A DNA stretch of 64,000 nucleotides. Source: Agarophyton chilense (Eukaryota; Rhodophyta; Florideophyceae; Gracilariales; Gracilariaceae). The stretch spans positions 1,736,001 to 1,800,000 of the forward strand of contig JARGXX010000075.1 of NCBI GenBank assembly GCA_030374765.1, given 5' to 3'. Shown here one piece after another: positions 23,280 through 33,549 of this stretch; positions within the stretch are counted from its first letter, which is position 1; each line of letters opens with the position of its first letter. The position numbers and the translations under genes are program-made. The notes beneath the pieces are model-generated. The model was not told the origin of the DNA. It saw only the letters and a list, made by a program, of their open reading frames with translations, and ran no database searches.

Positions 23280-23660
23280 AACACTGAAGAAGAGGAAATT
23301 ACTAAGGGCTAACAGTAGAGGTCGTCGACGGAGGGGACGGGGAAAAAAGGCGGAAGACGACGTTGACAGAGACGGTACCCATCTAGGGTAGAGAAATACG
23401 GCTAGTAGCTGATCAGTAAGTTTCACAGACGCGGAACGCGACGCGTGAGTGGCGGCAGAGGAGGAAAATCTCCCGGTGTAAACTGATTCGCGAGTGAAGA
23501 CGTTGTTGCGGTGCACAAGCCCCCGAGGGGAAACGCATAAAGACGAGAGACGAGGGCGATCCAGCTGAAGATTGGCGATAGCTCGTGCACACGGCGCCCG
23601 AGCGGCGCGGGGACAACGCGAGAAGGCGCGCATGATGAGGGGGAATGTCCTACTGAGTCA
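23280..23660. other. LINE 5' leader region between ORF1 and 28S fragment
   Basis: GC-rich, conserved with 37750-38140. Minus-strand frames of 119 codons (137 in the other copy) are Arg/Ser/Pro-rich without domain features and are not called as genes. Confidence 0.35.
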
Positions 23661-23679
23661 AACAAGTGACCACAGCCTG

Positions 23680-24287
23680 GGACACATTTTTGAGGGGAGT
23701 TAGGCTGGGGCGGTACATCTTCTACAAGACCTCAAAGGTGTCCAAAGATCAGCTCAGTGAGAACAGAAATTTCAGGTAGTACAAACAAGTAGAAGCTCGT
23801 TTGATTTCGATGTTCAGTGTGAGGTGGCAACGCGAAAGCGTGGCCTATCGATCCTTTCACGATTCGATATTTGAATCTAGACGTGTCACAAAAGTTACCA
23901 CAGGGATAACTGTCTTGTGGCGGGCAAGCGTTCATAGCGACCTCGCTTTTTGATCCTTCAATGTCGGCTCTTCCAATAATTGCGTAGCAGAATGCGCGAA
24001 GTGTCAGATTTTTCGCCCGCCAACAGGGAACGTGAGCCGGGTTTAGACCGTCGTGAGACAAGTTAGTTTTATCCTACCGATAAGTTGTTATCGGGACAGT
24101 AATTTAAAGCAGTACGATAAGAACGCCTAATTTAGACCTCTAGAACATGCAGCTGCAGTAGCCCGCAATGCTGCGACGCTTCCATCTGAACGATTAGAAA
24201 GGCTGAGAGTGTCTAAGCCTGGATCGGTTCTGCTCAACGATGACTTGTTTTTTTATTGGACGAGTCGGCTTTGTCCGTATATTCCTT
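23680..24287 (+). rRNA. LSU (28S) rRNA 3' fragment, diverged copy 2
   Basis: Conserved LSU words appear in order: GGGGAGTTAGGCTGGGGCGG at 23694, GCGTGGCCTATCGATCCTTT, TTACCACAGGGATAACTG at 23896, CAAGCGTTCATAGCGAC, GGAACGTGAGCCGGG and GACCGTCGTGAGACAAG at 24046. This copy keeps more canonical bases than the one at 150-890 but stops near CCTTCCTGTG (24287), where about 430 bp present in copy 1 is missing. It sits head-to-head with the LINE. It is a partial gene, and no 5' LSU or SSU sequence is nearby. Confidence 0.85.
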
Positions 24288-25910
24288 CCTGTGGGAAGGA
24301 TCAGCACTATACAAGAAATCCTTTGTCTGTTTTTACAGAAATAGAATATCTGGTAAATGACTGTAACTGGACCTGAATTTGTAAGCGCTTGAGTAGACAT
24401 TGATATGAGGATTGGCTAACCATTTCCGTTGTTCTTTTTATCGATTTTATTCTTTGAGCTCATGTTTTACTCTATAGAGAGGCATGCGGACGTGTTCCCA
24501 ACCTGGAAAAAAGTTTTTGTTCGGACTTGAATTTATATTTCATGGACACCAAGAGCATCCAATATAAGCAGGGCTTTGTGTAGAGGTACAGCGTATGGGT
24601 TCTGGGTGTACATGACCTTCTAAGAGGCGTATGGGAGTAGTGACCCTACCTGTCATACGTGTACAGATGAACTTGGCTGAATTTTTGCGTCGCGAGTGTA
24701 CGTTTTGTGTCTGAGTGGTTTCTATTTTCTCTTTCTCTCCCTCTCTTCTCTTTTTTCTTTACTTTTTTGAAGAGGGCCCCTTTTCGAGGGTCCCCTTAAA
24801 GGGCCGGAGGGAGGGATGGAGGACCGGCAAAAGAAAATGTTACGCAATTAGTGTAAATTGTGAGGTTTGTTTCGAACTCTAACGTAAGCACATATTTTTT
24901 AAGGGCACTCTGCAAGTATACAGTGCATTTGTTGCGAAGAATATTGGTTATGCTGAAAATGGGACTGGTTGTGATAATTTTTTGGGAGGAGTCGAGAACT
25001 GTTTCAATCTATTGGAAAGGGCAAATCGTGAAAAGCGGATCAAGTACTACAGAAAATTGACAAACTATAACCAGTTTATCAGTATATGCATAAAATGGTT
25101 CGGTATTATTGATTTAGTATCGCAACTACATCAAAAACTGATGAGGCGTTCTTGAAAAAGCCAAAATCCAAACCAGATAGTATTCTCGACAGAAAAACTA
25201 CATGCATACTGTTTTTTTTTATTTACTGAAAAGTTCTGTTCGGTTTTCACGATTTTCTGACAAAAACGTATCAATAACTAGTAGTTGCACTTTTGAAATA
25301 TTGGGAAACTGTTAATGACCTTTAGACAAACTAAAAAAATCGTATTGGAGTACTAGAAAAATTAAAAAAACTGTTTATCCACACTACAAAAAAATTTTAA
25401 AACCTGTTTTACGGACACAGCATAATTTACAATCCATATATACAACCTCTTAGATAGCACTAGCACGCCCTTCCCCTTGACCCAGAAGAACTCTTTAAGC
25501 AAAAACGCCTAGGCTACCCCCTGCCCCCCATTCTCATCATTTTCCACTCCCGACGTCCCCCCCCTCTTAAACCCCAAATCCCTGAACCCGGAACCCCTAA
25601 CCTTTCCCTCCCCCTCCGCTCTTCTAAAAAACCATTTAGGGTTGCCGTGTCCTACGATTCCGCCCCCATAACCCCTGAGCCGCTATGCTGAAAACCATTT
25701 AGGGTTACCAGACTTGGTTTTTTTCGCCTACCCGCCCACCTCTATATTTTTCTCCTTTTCCCATATACACTTTACCGTTTTCCTTACAATAAAGCCAAAT
25801 GCCCCCTTACATGCTACATGGATCGGACGTAATTGTTTTATTTTTCTCCCTAGTTCTGGAAAGTAGACATACACCCCCTATGGACTTGTGTGGGTTTTTC
25901 GGTGGTTATC
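24288..25910 (+). repeat. rDNA-downstream spacer repeat, copy 2
   Basis: Same order of landmarks as 1195-2640, closer in sequence to 38765-40395. Telomere-like C-rich words occur at 25560-25610 and TTTAGGGTT words at 25637 and 25700. Confidence 0.65.
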
Positions 25911-25930
25911 ACTTCTTGAAAGGAGATCGG

Positions 25931-26865
25931 TTACTCGCCCAGATAGAATTGACGGTGAGACCAAGAACCAAGGATGAGTGATTTGGTTGGACTCCACTTC
26001 ATGTTCTGCGATTTAGTCCATTTCGAACAAGCAGAGAGCTGGATGCATAGCGTTGCGTTGTCCCTCGCAAGGAGAAGCGCATCGTCTGTGAAGCAGCTTG
26101 TGATGATTCTAGGAATGCAGTTTACGAGTTCCAAGAATGTGTCCATGAAAATATTGAACAAGAAAAGGTTGAGTGGGTCTCCCCGGGGCACACTTAACAC
26201 GATTGTGGCGGTCGTACACGATGATTGTCGCAACGTTCGAAGCTTGACGGGTCCAAGGAGAGCAAGGATCATATCCCTAATTGGATCTTTTACCCTTTCC
26301 AGAATAGTACTAAGCAGCTTATCACGAGGGACTAACGTGTAAGCACCCTTGATATCCAGCATTGCTGCCCATAAAAAACCAGATATGAGGTAATTAAATG
26401 CATGGATTGCAGCCAATTCTGTATTAGAGCCTTGTATAAAAACCCAATTCATTCCTACGAAAGAGATATATGCATGGCATCTTGTAGTGAATTGCTTTGG
26501 TAATCACCTTTCTTAAACACGATTGTAGAGAATTCGGTATGTAGCTTGCTGGGTCAGATGGGCTTCCCTTCTTGTAGATTGGGGCCAAGAACCCTTAGCG
26601 GAGAATATTGGACGTAACTGAGGCGTCTCACGCCTTTCCACAGTTCATAGAGCGCGTTTGAGAAGAGGTTGGGGTCGAGCATAAGCGCTTCGACATCTAC
26701 ATAATCGAAGCCAGGTGCTTTCTTCCGTTTCGCGGATATGATTGCACGTTGCAGCAGTCCTTCAAAGTCTGACGTGACCCCAAAGGGAGCTAGGGAGATA
26801 ATATCACAATCCGGTTGGGAGTCGTACATGAAAGTGCTGAATTCATCAGTGTTAACGTCATCCAT
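25931..26865 (-). pseudogene. LINE reverse transcriptase remnant (copy 2)
   Basis: From 26865 the minus frame reads KKAPGFDYVDVEAL, the segment before the RT core. After frame breaks, 26452-25931 holds motif A LDIKGAYTLV (canonical GAFD altered), motif B VPRGDPLNLFLFNIFMD (the usual PQG and SP residues replaced) and motif C CFTDDALLLA with both aspartates intact. Then follows SKWTKSQNMKWSPTKS, the thumb start. The RT would reverse-transcribe element RNA at the target nick. Frameshifts between 26554 and 26452 and changed motif residues indicate a dead copy. The frame is cut off by spacer DNA at about 25912. Confidence 0.75.
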
Positions 26866-27151
26866 GACCGGAGAGGAAGCGAAAGTTGATTGTAGCCTGT
26901 TGAACTTTCGGAGAAACTCATCCGGGGTCCTTCAACTAATTCATCTCGTAATTGTGCCATGATGTGTCTACGATTTCTTCTGAACTGTCTCTTAATATTT
27001 ATATCAAGCTCTCTTGCGAGAGCCTTTGTAGATTCATTTTTAAGAACGCGAGTTCTTTGTTTTGCCAGTTCGTCCAAGTCTCGGGTCCACCCGGGTCTTG
27101 ATCGTCTTGGCTTTTGGGAAAAGTTACGTAGACAAACGAGAAACGATAGTT

Positions 27152-27961
27152 TCAGCAGCATTTCTTACTAACACTTTCCAGTTCCGCCAGTGCCGATGCA
27201 AGAGGGAAGAGTTCCTTGATGGTAGGGACCTCCTCCGCGTAGAGCTTCTTCGTATTGTTTCGTAATTTAGTATCTCGTAGCAATGAGTATGGACTACGAG
27301 TTTTTAGACTTGTGGGTGTCGATAGAAGGAACTCAGCAAATATCGGCACATGATCTGACGGCCAGGCACTGGGTACCACCATGGGGCAAGTTGGGTGAAC
27401 ACCTTTAGCCAGAAATAAATCCACAACAGTAGAACGTCTGTGTGTGGTAAATGTTGGAGAGAAAGGAGCCATAATGGTTAGATTGGCTTTCTGGTACCAT
27501 CTAATGAACTTGAGTCCCTGTGGATTTGTCATTGGGTCCCATTTGACGTGTCGAGAGTTGAAGACACCCACTTGTATTGTAGATCCACGCAATAGCCGTA
27601 TTTTATCCATTTGGAAAGATAGTAGGTCGTCTTTTGTAGCCGGTGATTTAAGATAGGCTACAATAATGTTGGAAGAGTGACACGTTCCAACAAGAAGTTG
27701 ATAGCTCGTATTCGTTACGGCTTTCTGCTTCCTAAAGGCACCAAGCTCTGAGGAGAAAACAGACACGCCACCGCCAAGACGAGAGCGGTTTGGGGTTGAA
27801 TAGGCGTCTGCGAACTCATAAAACACGTAGTCTTCTGTCATCCATTCGCCTTTAGACCAAGTCCCTGTGATGCAGACTAGGTCCGAGCACTCGAGGAGAA
27901 GTGCAATACTACTCAGTTTGGGCAAGGAGCACCCAGATATGTTGGAGTTGGTTAGACTCAT
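27152..27961 (-). pseudogene. LINE endonuclease-like domain (copy 2), same lost catalytic residues
   Basis: This 269-residue frame has an ATG start and differs from 20687-21496 by only a few residues (for example SLTNSN for ILTNSN, VPSAW for VLSAW, KCC for KWC at the end). It has the same ITGTW (Glu to Gly) and GVFN (Asp to Val) substitutions. The frame continues with a 2-base-scale shift into the region before the RT (26790-27161: RPGWTRDLDELAKQR). It is open but predicted inactive. Confidence 0.75.
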
Positions 27962-28266
27962 TGCCCGATCCCATCTGGGCTCGCAATTGCTGATTCTTCG
28001 TTCTGCGGTATAGAGGAGCTACTTGAACGTTTAGACGGGAACGTTGACTTTGAATGGAGCTCAAGATCGGGATAAGTTGTTGCGAGCATGGTAGCCTGTT
28101 TGCTGTACCATTCCATTGCGGCACGAGATTGTTTTCTCTGCAAACTCCCTGTCCATCTGCAATAGAAAGCAGTGACGTTGGATTTTGCTTTGGCATTACC
28201 GTCGCCTTTTCCTTTCGGATCGTAGGTGGCAAGATGCCGGTATTTGAGAAGCTTCATTGTCGCCAC
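27958..28266 (-). pseudogene. Basic linker frame upstream of LINE endonuclease (copy 2)
   Basis: Counterpart of 21493-21801 with a few substitutions. It is 102 codons, K/R/S-rich, and overlaps the endonuclease start by 4 bases. No domain recognised. Confidence 0.4.
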
Positions 28267-28669
28267 GAGGCGACCCTGGAGTGGATAGTGACATATTGTC
28301 TTTCGAGCAGAGTTACTTTCAAACGATAAATTGATTACTGCCCATTTGGGTAGAGACAGAAGATGGGCTCGGCGTTAATCACCGAGTGGTCCTCTACAGA
28401 TGTTTGCAGAGTAAAATGGGACAATCTTCGGACGAGGTTTGGTCTGTGTCAGAGCTAGGCCGGCTTTATTAAGCGCTTTTCCCGTTTCTGCTAACCTGGT
28501 TTTGGCTTCGTCAGAGAGGGAATGTACAGCCGGTTGCGAGGTTACTTGAGCCGAGGAAGGTGGTGGGGCCTTCTCAAGGTTTTCTTAGGCTTGGGCAGTT
28601 GATTCGCGATTTTCTGGACGGGGTGGTGCTCGTCAGGCTCAATTACACCTTCTTCAGAAGTTACTACCG

Positions 28670-28915
28670 CGTCTGTGTTTTCGGAAAGCTAGTATTGGGT
28701 GCTAGATATCTAGTTTGTGTGTGCTAGAATATCTATGGTTAGCATTCGAAAATTGGCAGAATTTTGATGCCAGAATATCTAGCCCAAAAATACTAGCCCA
28801 AGTGAATTTTGGGGAGAATCTAGAAAACTAGCAAACATCCGTCCTAACACCCGCACACTAGGAAGAATGCAAGAGAACTTGGGAGATATCTTTCGATACT
28901 CATTAATCCTAGACC
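28670..28915. repeat. CTAG-dense left subterminal region of transposon copy B
   Basis: About ten CTAG tetramers occur in 245 bp (for example near 28689, 28702, 28709, 28722, 28778, 28790, 28819, 28827, 28857 and 28907), where about one would be expected. Clustered subterminal motifs are typical transposase-binding sites in DNA transposons. Confidence 0.6.
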
Positions 28916-29180
28916 ATGAAATCTACCGACAATGAAAGGAATACTGAACGCTATCTAGCGCATGATCATTCCTTTCGCGCAGTTACCGTAGCTAGTGTGA
29001 CCCCTTCAAATGCCCTGCACATTCAATTCAATGTCCTCTAATGACCCTTATAGCCAGTGCATAATACGGAGATCCTGCAACTGAGACCCGAAACGGGTCC
29101 CCGTTGCACGTGAAATGAGATCTCCCCAATTCGCATGGGGTGACCCGCTTTGCATCACGTCCCCCGATCGTTGCGCTTCA

Positions 29181-29209
29181 CTTCGCGTCGCGCGAAGCGC
29201 GACGCGAAG
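29181..29209. repeat. Perfect 12-bp GC-rich hairpin
   Basis: Arms CTTCGCGTCGCG (29181-29192) and CGCGACGCGAAG (29198-29209) with a 5-base loop. A shorter version (7-bp arms, loop CGA) is in copy A at about 12352. Confidence 0.85.
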
Positions 29210-29469
29210 AACCCTCCATTCTCCGAGAACCGTCCAAGCAGTACAGCAGTTCACCCTTCATCAGTCCCAAATTCCTACATAACTAGATAGACATCACAAA
29301 ATCACACAAGTTAGAGCCCAATTCCTCGCTTCATGCAAGCGAATTACATATAAACAAACTTAACTTTGTCAAAAATGTTCGGAATTGATGTGGGTCGAGG
29401 TCTCGTTTTGTCTAGCACTGTCTGTGAGAACTTTCTGATTGGTGATTCTTCGACAGGCCGGGGGCGGGG

Positions 29470-29965
29470 TAAGTTGGGGACAGGGTTGTGGCGGTGGTTG
29501 AGGGAGAGTTAGTGCGGGGTTGTGGGTGGGTACAGGGTTGTGGCGGTGGTGAAGGGAGGGTTGGTGCGAGGATGAGTAGCGAACGGGGTTGCGGCGGTGG
29601 TGGAGAGAGAGTTGGTGCGGGGGTTCGTTGCGGACGGGGTTACGGCGGTGATGGAGGGAGAGTTAGTGCGGGGGTTAGTTGGGGACAGGGTTGCGGCGGT
29701 AGTGGAGGGGAAGTTGGTGCGGGGTTGAGTTGGGGTTAAGTTGTGGCGGTGGTGGAGGAAGAGTTAGTGCGGGGGTTAGTTGGGGACAGGGTTGCAGCGG
29801 TGGTGGAGGGAGAGTTAGTGCGGGGGTTAGTTGGGGACAGGGTTGCGGCGGTGGTGGAAGGAGAGTTGGTGAGGGGGTTAGTTGGGGACAGTGGTGCGGC
29901 TGTGGTGAAGGGGAAATTGGTGCGGGGGTTATTTGCAGACGGGGTTGCAGACGAGGTAGCGGCGG
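29470..29965. repeat. 51-bp G-rich minisatellite
   Basis: About nine imperfect units of GGTTGCGGCGGTGGTGGAGG-type sequence plus a GAGAGTTAGTGCGGGGGTTA part. The GGGGACAGG word repeats at exactly 51 bp (29782, 29833). Because 51 is a multiple of three, both strands stay open: the minus frame 30380-29736 encodes a 17-residue Ser/Thr/Pro repeat (LSPTNPRTNSPSTTAAT). Confidence 0.85.
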
Positions 29966-30607
29966 CAGATGATGTTTTGGTTGTGGTTGTGCAAATGATG
30001 ATTGTGAAGACGGAGTTGGGTGTGGCATTGTATTTAGCAGAAAGTCGGGGAAGGTATGTCGCACTGAGAAGGGAGGTGGAGAGGAAATGGCAATGTATGG
30101 TTAATTGCAGACGGGGTTGCGGCGGAACATGATGTTTGGTGATGGTGGTACAAACGTGGGTTGTCAAAGCTGAGTTGGCGTTTCCAGTGGATTGAGCAAG
30201 GGATCGGGGAAAGGGTGTTGCCCTGTGGAGGGCGCTGGAGAGAATGTGGATCACGGTGACGACGGTTGAGGCAAAGTAAATTGAAGTTTGGAAGCAGTCG
30301 GTGAGCGGATCCCAACAAGATGGCGAGTTGAAGGGTTGGCTTTCGGAAGGTGGGTGCGTAACGTGCAGCGTTGGATTCACCCTCGTTGAAAGCGCTGAGT
30401 GAGAAGAGAGGAGGGAAATGCGGGGCTGCGGGGATGGGGATGGTGGGGTGCGGCTGTATGCAGGGGCGCGAGTAGCGCGGTAAACGTTTGGTGCGCGTCG
30501 AGCTGGGGCTTAAGGATGACTAGGGTTGGGAGAGAGGGAGGAGGAGGGTCCAGGGAAGGGGAGGGATGGGGTTCGTGGTGGTTGTGGTGGTGGTTTGAGC
30601 ATCGCAG

Positions 30608-31333
30608 TTGCCGGGCGTTTTTAACCTTCACAAAGAGCCGTGCGCGTATGCAGTGATACCCGGACATCGGTTCCCTTTCGAACAACAGCGCGCGCCCAAT
30701 TTTGGACGTACATGGCACAGAAGCAACGTGCGCGCTGCAAGTGTGCCACGTGTGGCGCACCACAATCGCAAACGCCGTATCCGCCTGATTTTTCGCCATC
30801 AACATGATGGACCCTGGTCTTTTGTTCGAGCAAGCCACGCGCCAATGATTTCGCTGTGCCGACTCTTCATCGGTTTCGCCCTGCACCTTCTCTCAGAAAG
30901 CGAGTTTTTCCTCCCTTCTTTCAATGCCGAGGCCAACCTCTCTCCTCATTGCCGGAACAACACTCGCCGCTTGGCTCGCTGCCTTTTGCGCCACTTCCAC
31001 CTCACGTCCCGAGACCCCAGCATCTCGCTTCCAGATGTCCAATCGCTTCAACCTCTTGTGCAGCTTCGACAAACTGCCAAACACACCATTCTCTCTCTCT
31101 CAAATGCAGCAAACTCAGAAGACGTAGATCCGCCGCCTGTCACGCTGTCTCTGGCGGAGGTTGTGCTTTGTGCAGCTGTACACAGTGAGAAGAGATATCC
31201 TTTTACTCAAGCAGTACTCACACTACCACCGCACCACCAAGATGCCCTGGCCACTTCCATTTGCCGCAGAACCGTCGAAAAGCCAAAGGAAACGCGCGTG
31301 CTAGAGCATTTCGTAATTGACAAAGGGCGATGA
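30608..31333 (+). CDS. Open frame of unknown function in transposon copy B
   Basis: This 241-codon plus-strand frame lies inside the transposon, before the ParB-like region. The first half is basic and aromatic-poor. The second half, from about residue 95, is more protein-like, with alternating hydrophobic helices (LPDVQSLQPLVQLRQTAKHT, LSLAEVVLCAAVHSEKRYPF). No known domain is recognised. Overlapping frames on both strands are also open, so it may not be translated as drawn. An exon of the transposon gene is an alternative. Confidence 0.3.
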   Translation: MPGVFNLHKEPCAYAVIPGHRFPFEQQRAPNFGRTWHRSNVRAASVPRVAHHNRKRRIRLIFRHQHDGPWSFVRASHAPMISLCRLFIGFALHLLSESEFFLPSFNAEANLSPHCRNNTRRLARCLLRHFHLTSRDPSISLPDVQSLQPLVQLRQTAKHTILSLSNAANSEDVDPPPVTLSLAEVVLCAAVHSEKRYPFTQAVLTLPPHHQDALATSICRRTVEKPKETRVLEHFVIDKGR

Positions 31334-32737
31334 CTCAACGCGGAGCGACAGTCCCATGACGGCGGGGAGTCTCTTAGGAAAGGAAAAGGGTGTGCATGGC
31401 GTGGAAAGAATGGGTGCGGATAACGGGCGGTCAACAAAATCGGACTTCCTGTGATGACGGAGGGGGGTTGGGAGCCCCACGGAGGATCGCCTGAACGTCA
31501 CCTGTAACCCACCTCCGCGCTTCAGAAAGCACCTATCGCCCGCTTAGGAGGTTTGAAATCACGCGAAAGAGTACTGTGTGCCTGGCGAGAGCTGTGAAGC
31601 TGTTGTTCCGAATTCACCCAGGGATTCTTGCGCTCGCTAGGTGTTTCGCAACTGTTAGCGCGTTTCGAACAGCTGAAGCTCGCTTTTACGTGCTACAATG
31701 CACTGCAGTGGCATGAGGCCAACCCGTAAGTCGAAGAGAAAACCTTCCGGCAGGAACCAAGGCAGCGTTAAAAAGCGAAACGTAGCGAGATGGCGATATT
31801 GAGATGCGGTGCGAAAGAGGCCAGTGAAGTGAGTCGGGCACTGGAGGCTGAAGGGCGAGTGAAGCTTCTGCTGCAGGGACCGATTCGGACGAAGAATGTG
31901 ATTGGTACGGCGGTGGTAAGGTCGGTGAAGCTCTCATCGAGAAAAGTATTGATGCGGCAATACTTCCATGGTCATGCTCTGCAGCAAAGTTGGAGTCAGG
32001 ATCTGGTCGCAATCTAAAACGCAAGAATGACAGACGAGAAGGGGTTGAATGAATCCCTTTCCTTATCTCGATTCAGATTCTGTGACGAAAACGCTGGGAA
32101 ATATCGACGAAAAGAATCTGTTCAGTCGGAAGACGAAGTTCATGGCAACCTTACACCTGTGACAGCCGCAAAGACCACCGCTACCAAGACCCACCCATCC
32201 CGAACGCGACGATGAAGCACAAGCCGAAGCCGAAGCCTAGCGCCACGCGCTGAGAACCCTTCTCAGACTCAGTCGTGATCAGAGCACATCAGGCAGAGGG
32301 GTACGATTGGCAACGTGAAGACTCGGACGAAGCATGGGAACTCACTTTGAAGGGAACAAAAGGCAACCAGATCGTTGCATCGAATAACGCGGCGACGGGC
32401 GGGGGCAAGAATAGTGTGATACCTTCTAAGCCCCCCGGTTAGGGTGGATACGAGGGCGTGCAGAAGTTGAAGACGCCGGAGACAGAGTGTCGGAGTAAAC
32501 AAAACCGCCTGCTTCTGTTGGTTCGGGAACAACGGCTCCTGTGTCACACTCAGGGACTGGTGGAAGCCATACCGATAGCAGCAGAGCAACGACATCTGCT
32601 ATTGTAGCAACAGGAAGCAGTGGAGGCGGGCTCATAGCGGTGGTTTTGGATGGCGACAATTGGGAGAGTGACGTCGTGGAGGTATCAAAGCCCACGAATG
32701 ACCTGTGTGATAACGGAGATGAGGTGTCGTCGGAAAA

Positions 32738-33510
32738 GTGGACCAGACGTATGTGCAGACGGAATTTGAAATGAGCGACTATGAATTTGTCAAGATCGTC
32801 ATCAATGTCGATCTGATTAAGCTACCGGCACAAACTGTGAGGGGCTTTTGTGAACCCCATGTACAGAACTTGATGAAGTCTGTACAAAGGACGGAATTAC
32901 TAGGAGGGGTGGGTAACTTGAGCATTGCTGTGTCGGAATCTGAGAGGCCGGAGATTTAATGGGTGGTGGACAAGGAATGTTGGTGTCAAGCTTGCTTATT
33001 GATGGCCTTCATCGACACGTCACCCTCAACAACCTGAATCCGACGCTACGAGACAATCAGAAGGTGTGCTTGAAGCTGAATGTGTCGTGGTTGAAGCGTA
33101 AGGAAGGGCGTAGGATTACGATGAGGGAGATTCTGGCGGTTGGGAACTCTTTGAACAACACGGTGGAGCTGGCGAAGAAGGTGTCATTTGTGGAAAAGTT
33201 ACACACTCTGGTGTCGATGGTGAGACTGATTGTGCAGTCCGAGAACAGGGATCTGAAGATGATGATATTAGTCAGCGCTATTGCCGGTGCTCTGAAGATG
33301 AGTTGTGTACTTTGAGACTGAACCGTCCGACATTTGCCTCGTTTCGCGGAGATTGGGTTGAAACTGGGGAAGACAGATGCTATTTTGGTGTATGTGCAAG
33401 GCATGTGTGTTAAGTATGAAGAGCTAGGGTTGACACAATTATCGGGCGATACCGTCCGTGACATGGAGGAGAAAGCAATGTGCTTTGCGTTTGAAACCCT
33501 GGCAGAATAA
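32738..33510 (+). pseudogene. ParB/sulfiredoxin-like domain protein of transposon copy B, frameshifted
   Basis: Frame 1 (32738-32959) reads VDLIKLPAQTVRGFCEPHVQ and NLMKSVQRTELL, then a beta-strand SIAVSES. A frame shift at about 32957 follows. The next frame (32959-33315) reads MLVSSLLIDGLHRHVTLNNL. Together these give the ParB/Srx pattern: N-terminal strand, R at the second strand, a helix with hVQxLxxSI, a strand, then IDGxHR with the nucleotide-binding-loop Arg. A helical region follows (MREILAVGNSLNNTVELAKK), then after further stops LPRFAEIGLKLGKTDAILVY. ParB-like folds bind CTP or DNA, or act as nucleases; the role in this element is unknown. Stops and shifts show decay. Confidence 0.5.
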
Positions 33511-33549
33511 ATGGATAGGAGGCGTAAGGCGAAAGGTATAATGGGAAGT

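Larger units (their letters stand above)
20600..23630 (-). mobile_element. LINE copy 1 (3'-truncated, no RT)
   Basis: This minus-strand non-LTR element has ORF1 with a CxxC-CxxC zinc motif (about 22900-22200), a basic linker frame (21801-21493) and an endonuclease (21496-20687). It stops at about 20600, just after the endonuclease, so the RT is missing. LINEs are usually 5'-truncated, so this 3' loss points to duplication breakpoints and not to retrotransposition. Confidence 0.7.
20600..25910. repeat. 5.3-kb duplicated block (LINE minus, 28S fragment plus, spacer plus), copy 1
   Basis: Block copy 1 is co-linear with 27064-28669 plus 36693-40395. After removal of the 8-kb insertion the lengths agree to within a few bases. 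The two copies differ by scattered substitutions. The left edge is GCCATTTCGTCCAAG at 20599 and the right edge lies near TGGACTTGTGTG at 25885-25910. Confidence 0.75.
25912..28669 (-). mobile_element. LINE copy 2, 3' portion (RT and endonuclease), interrupted at 28669
   Basis: This is the same LINE family as 20600-23630, on minus. It adds the RT missing from copy 1 and joins spacer DNA at about 25912, shortly after RT motif D. Its 5' half continues at 36693-38140 beyond the 8-kb transposon, with the CG at 28668-28669 and 36693-36694 as target duplication. Copy 1 at about 22203 shows the uninterrupted sequence. Confidence 0.75.
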
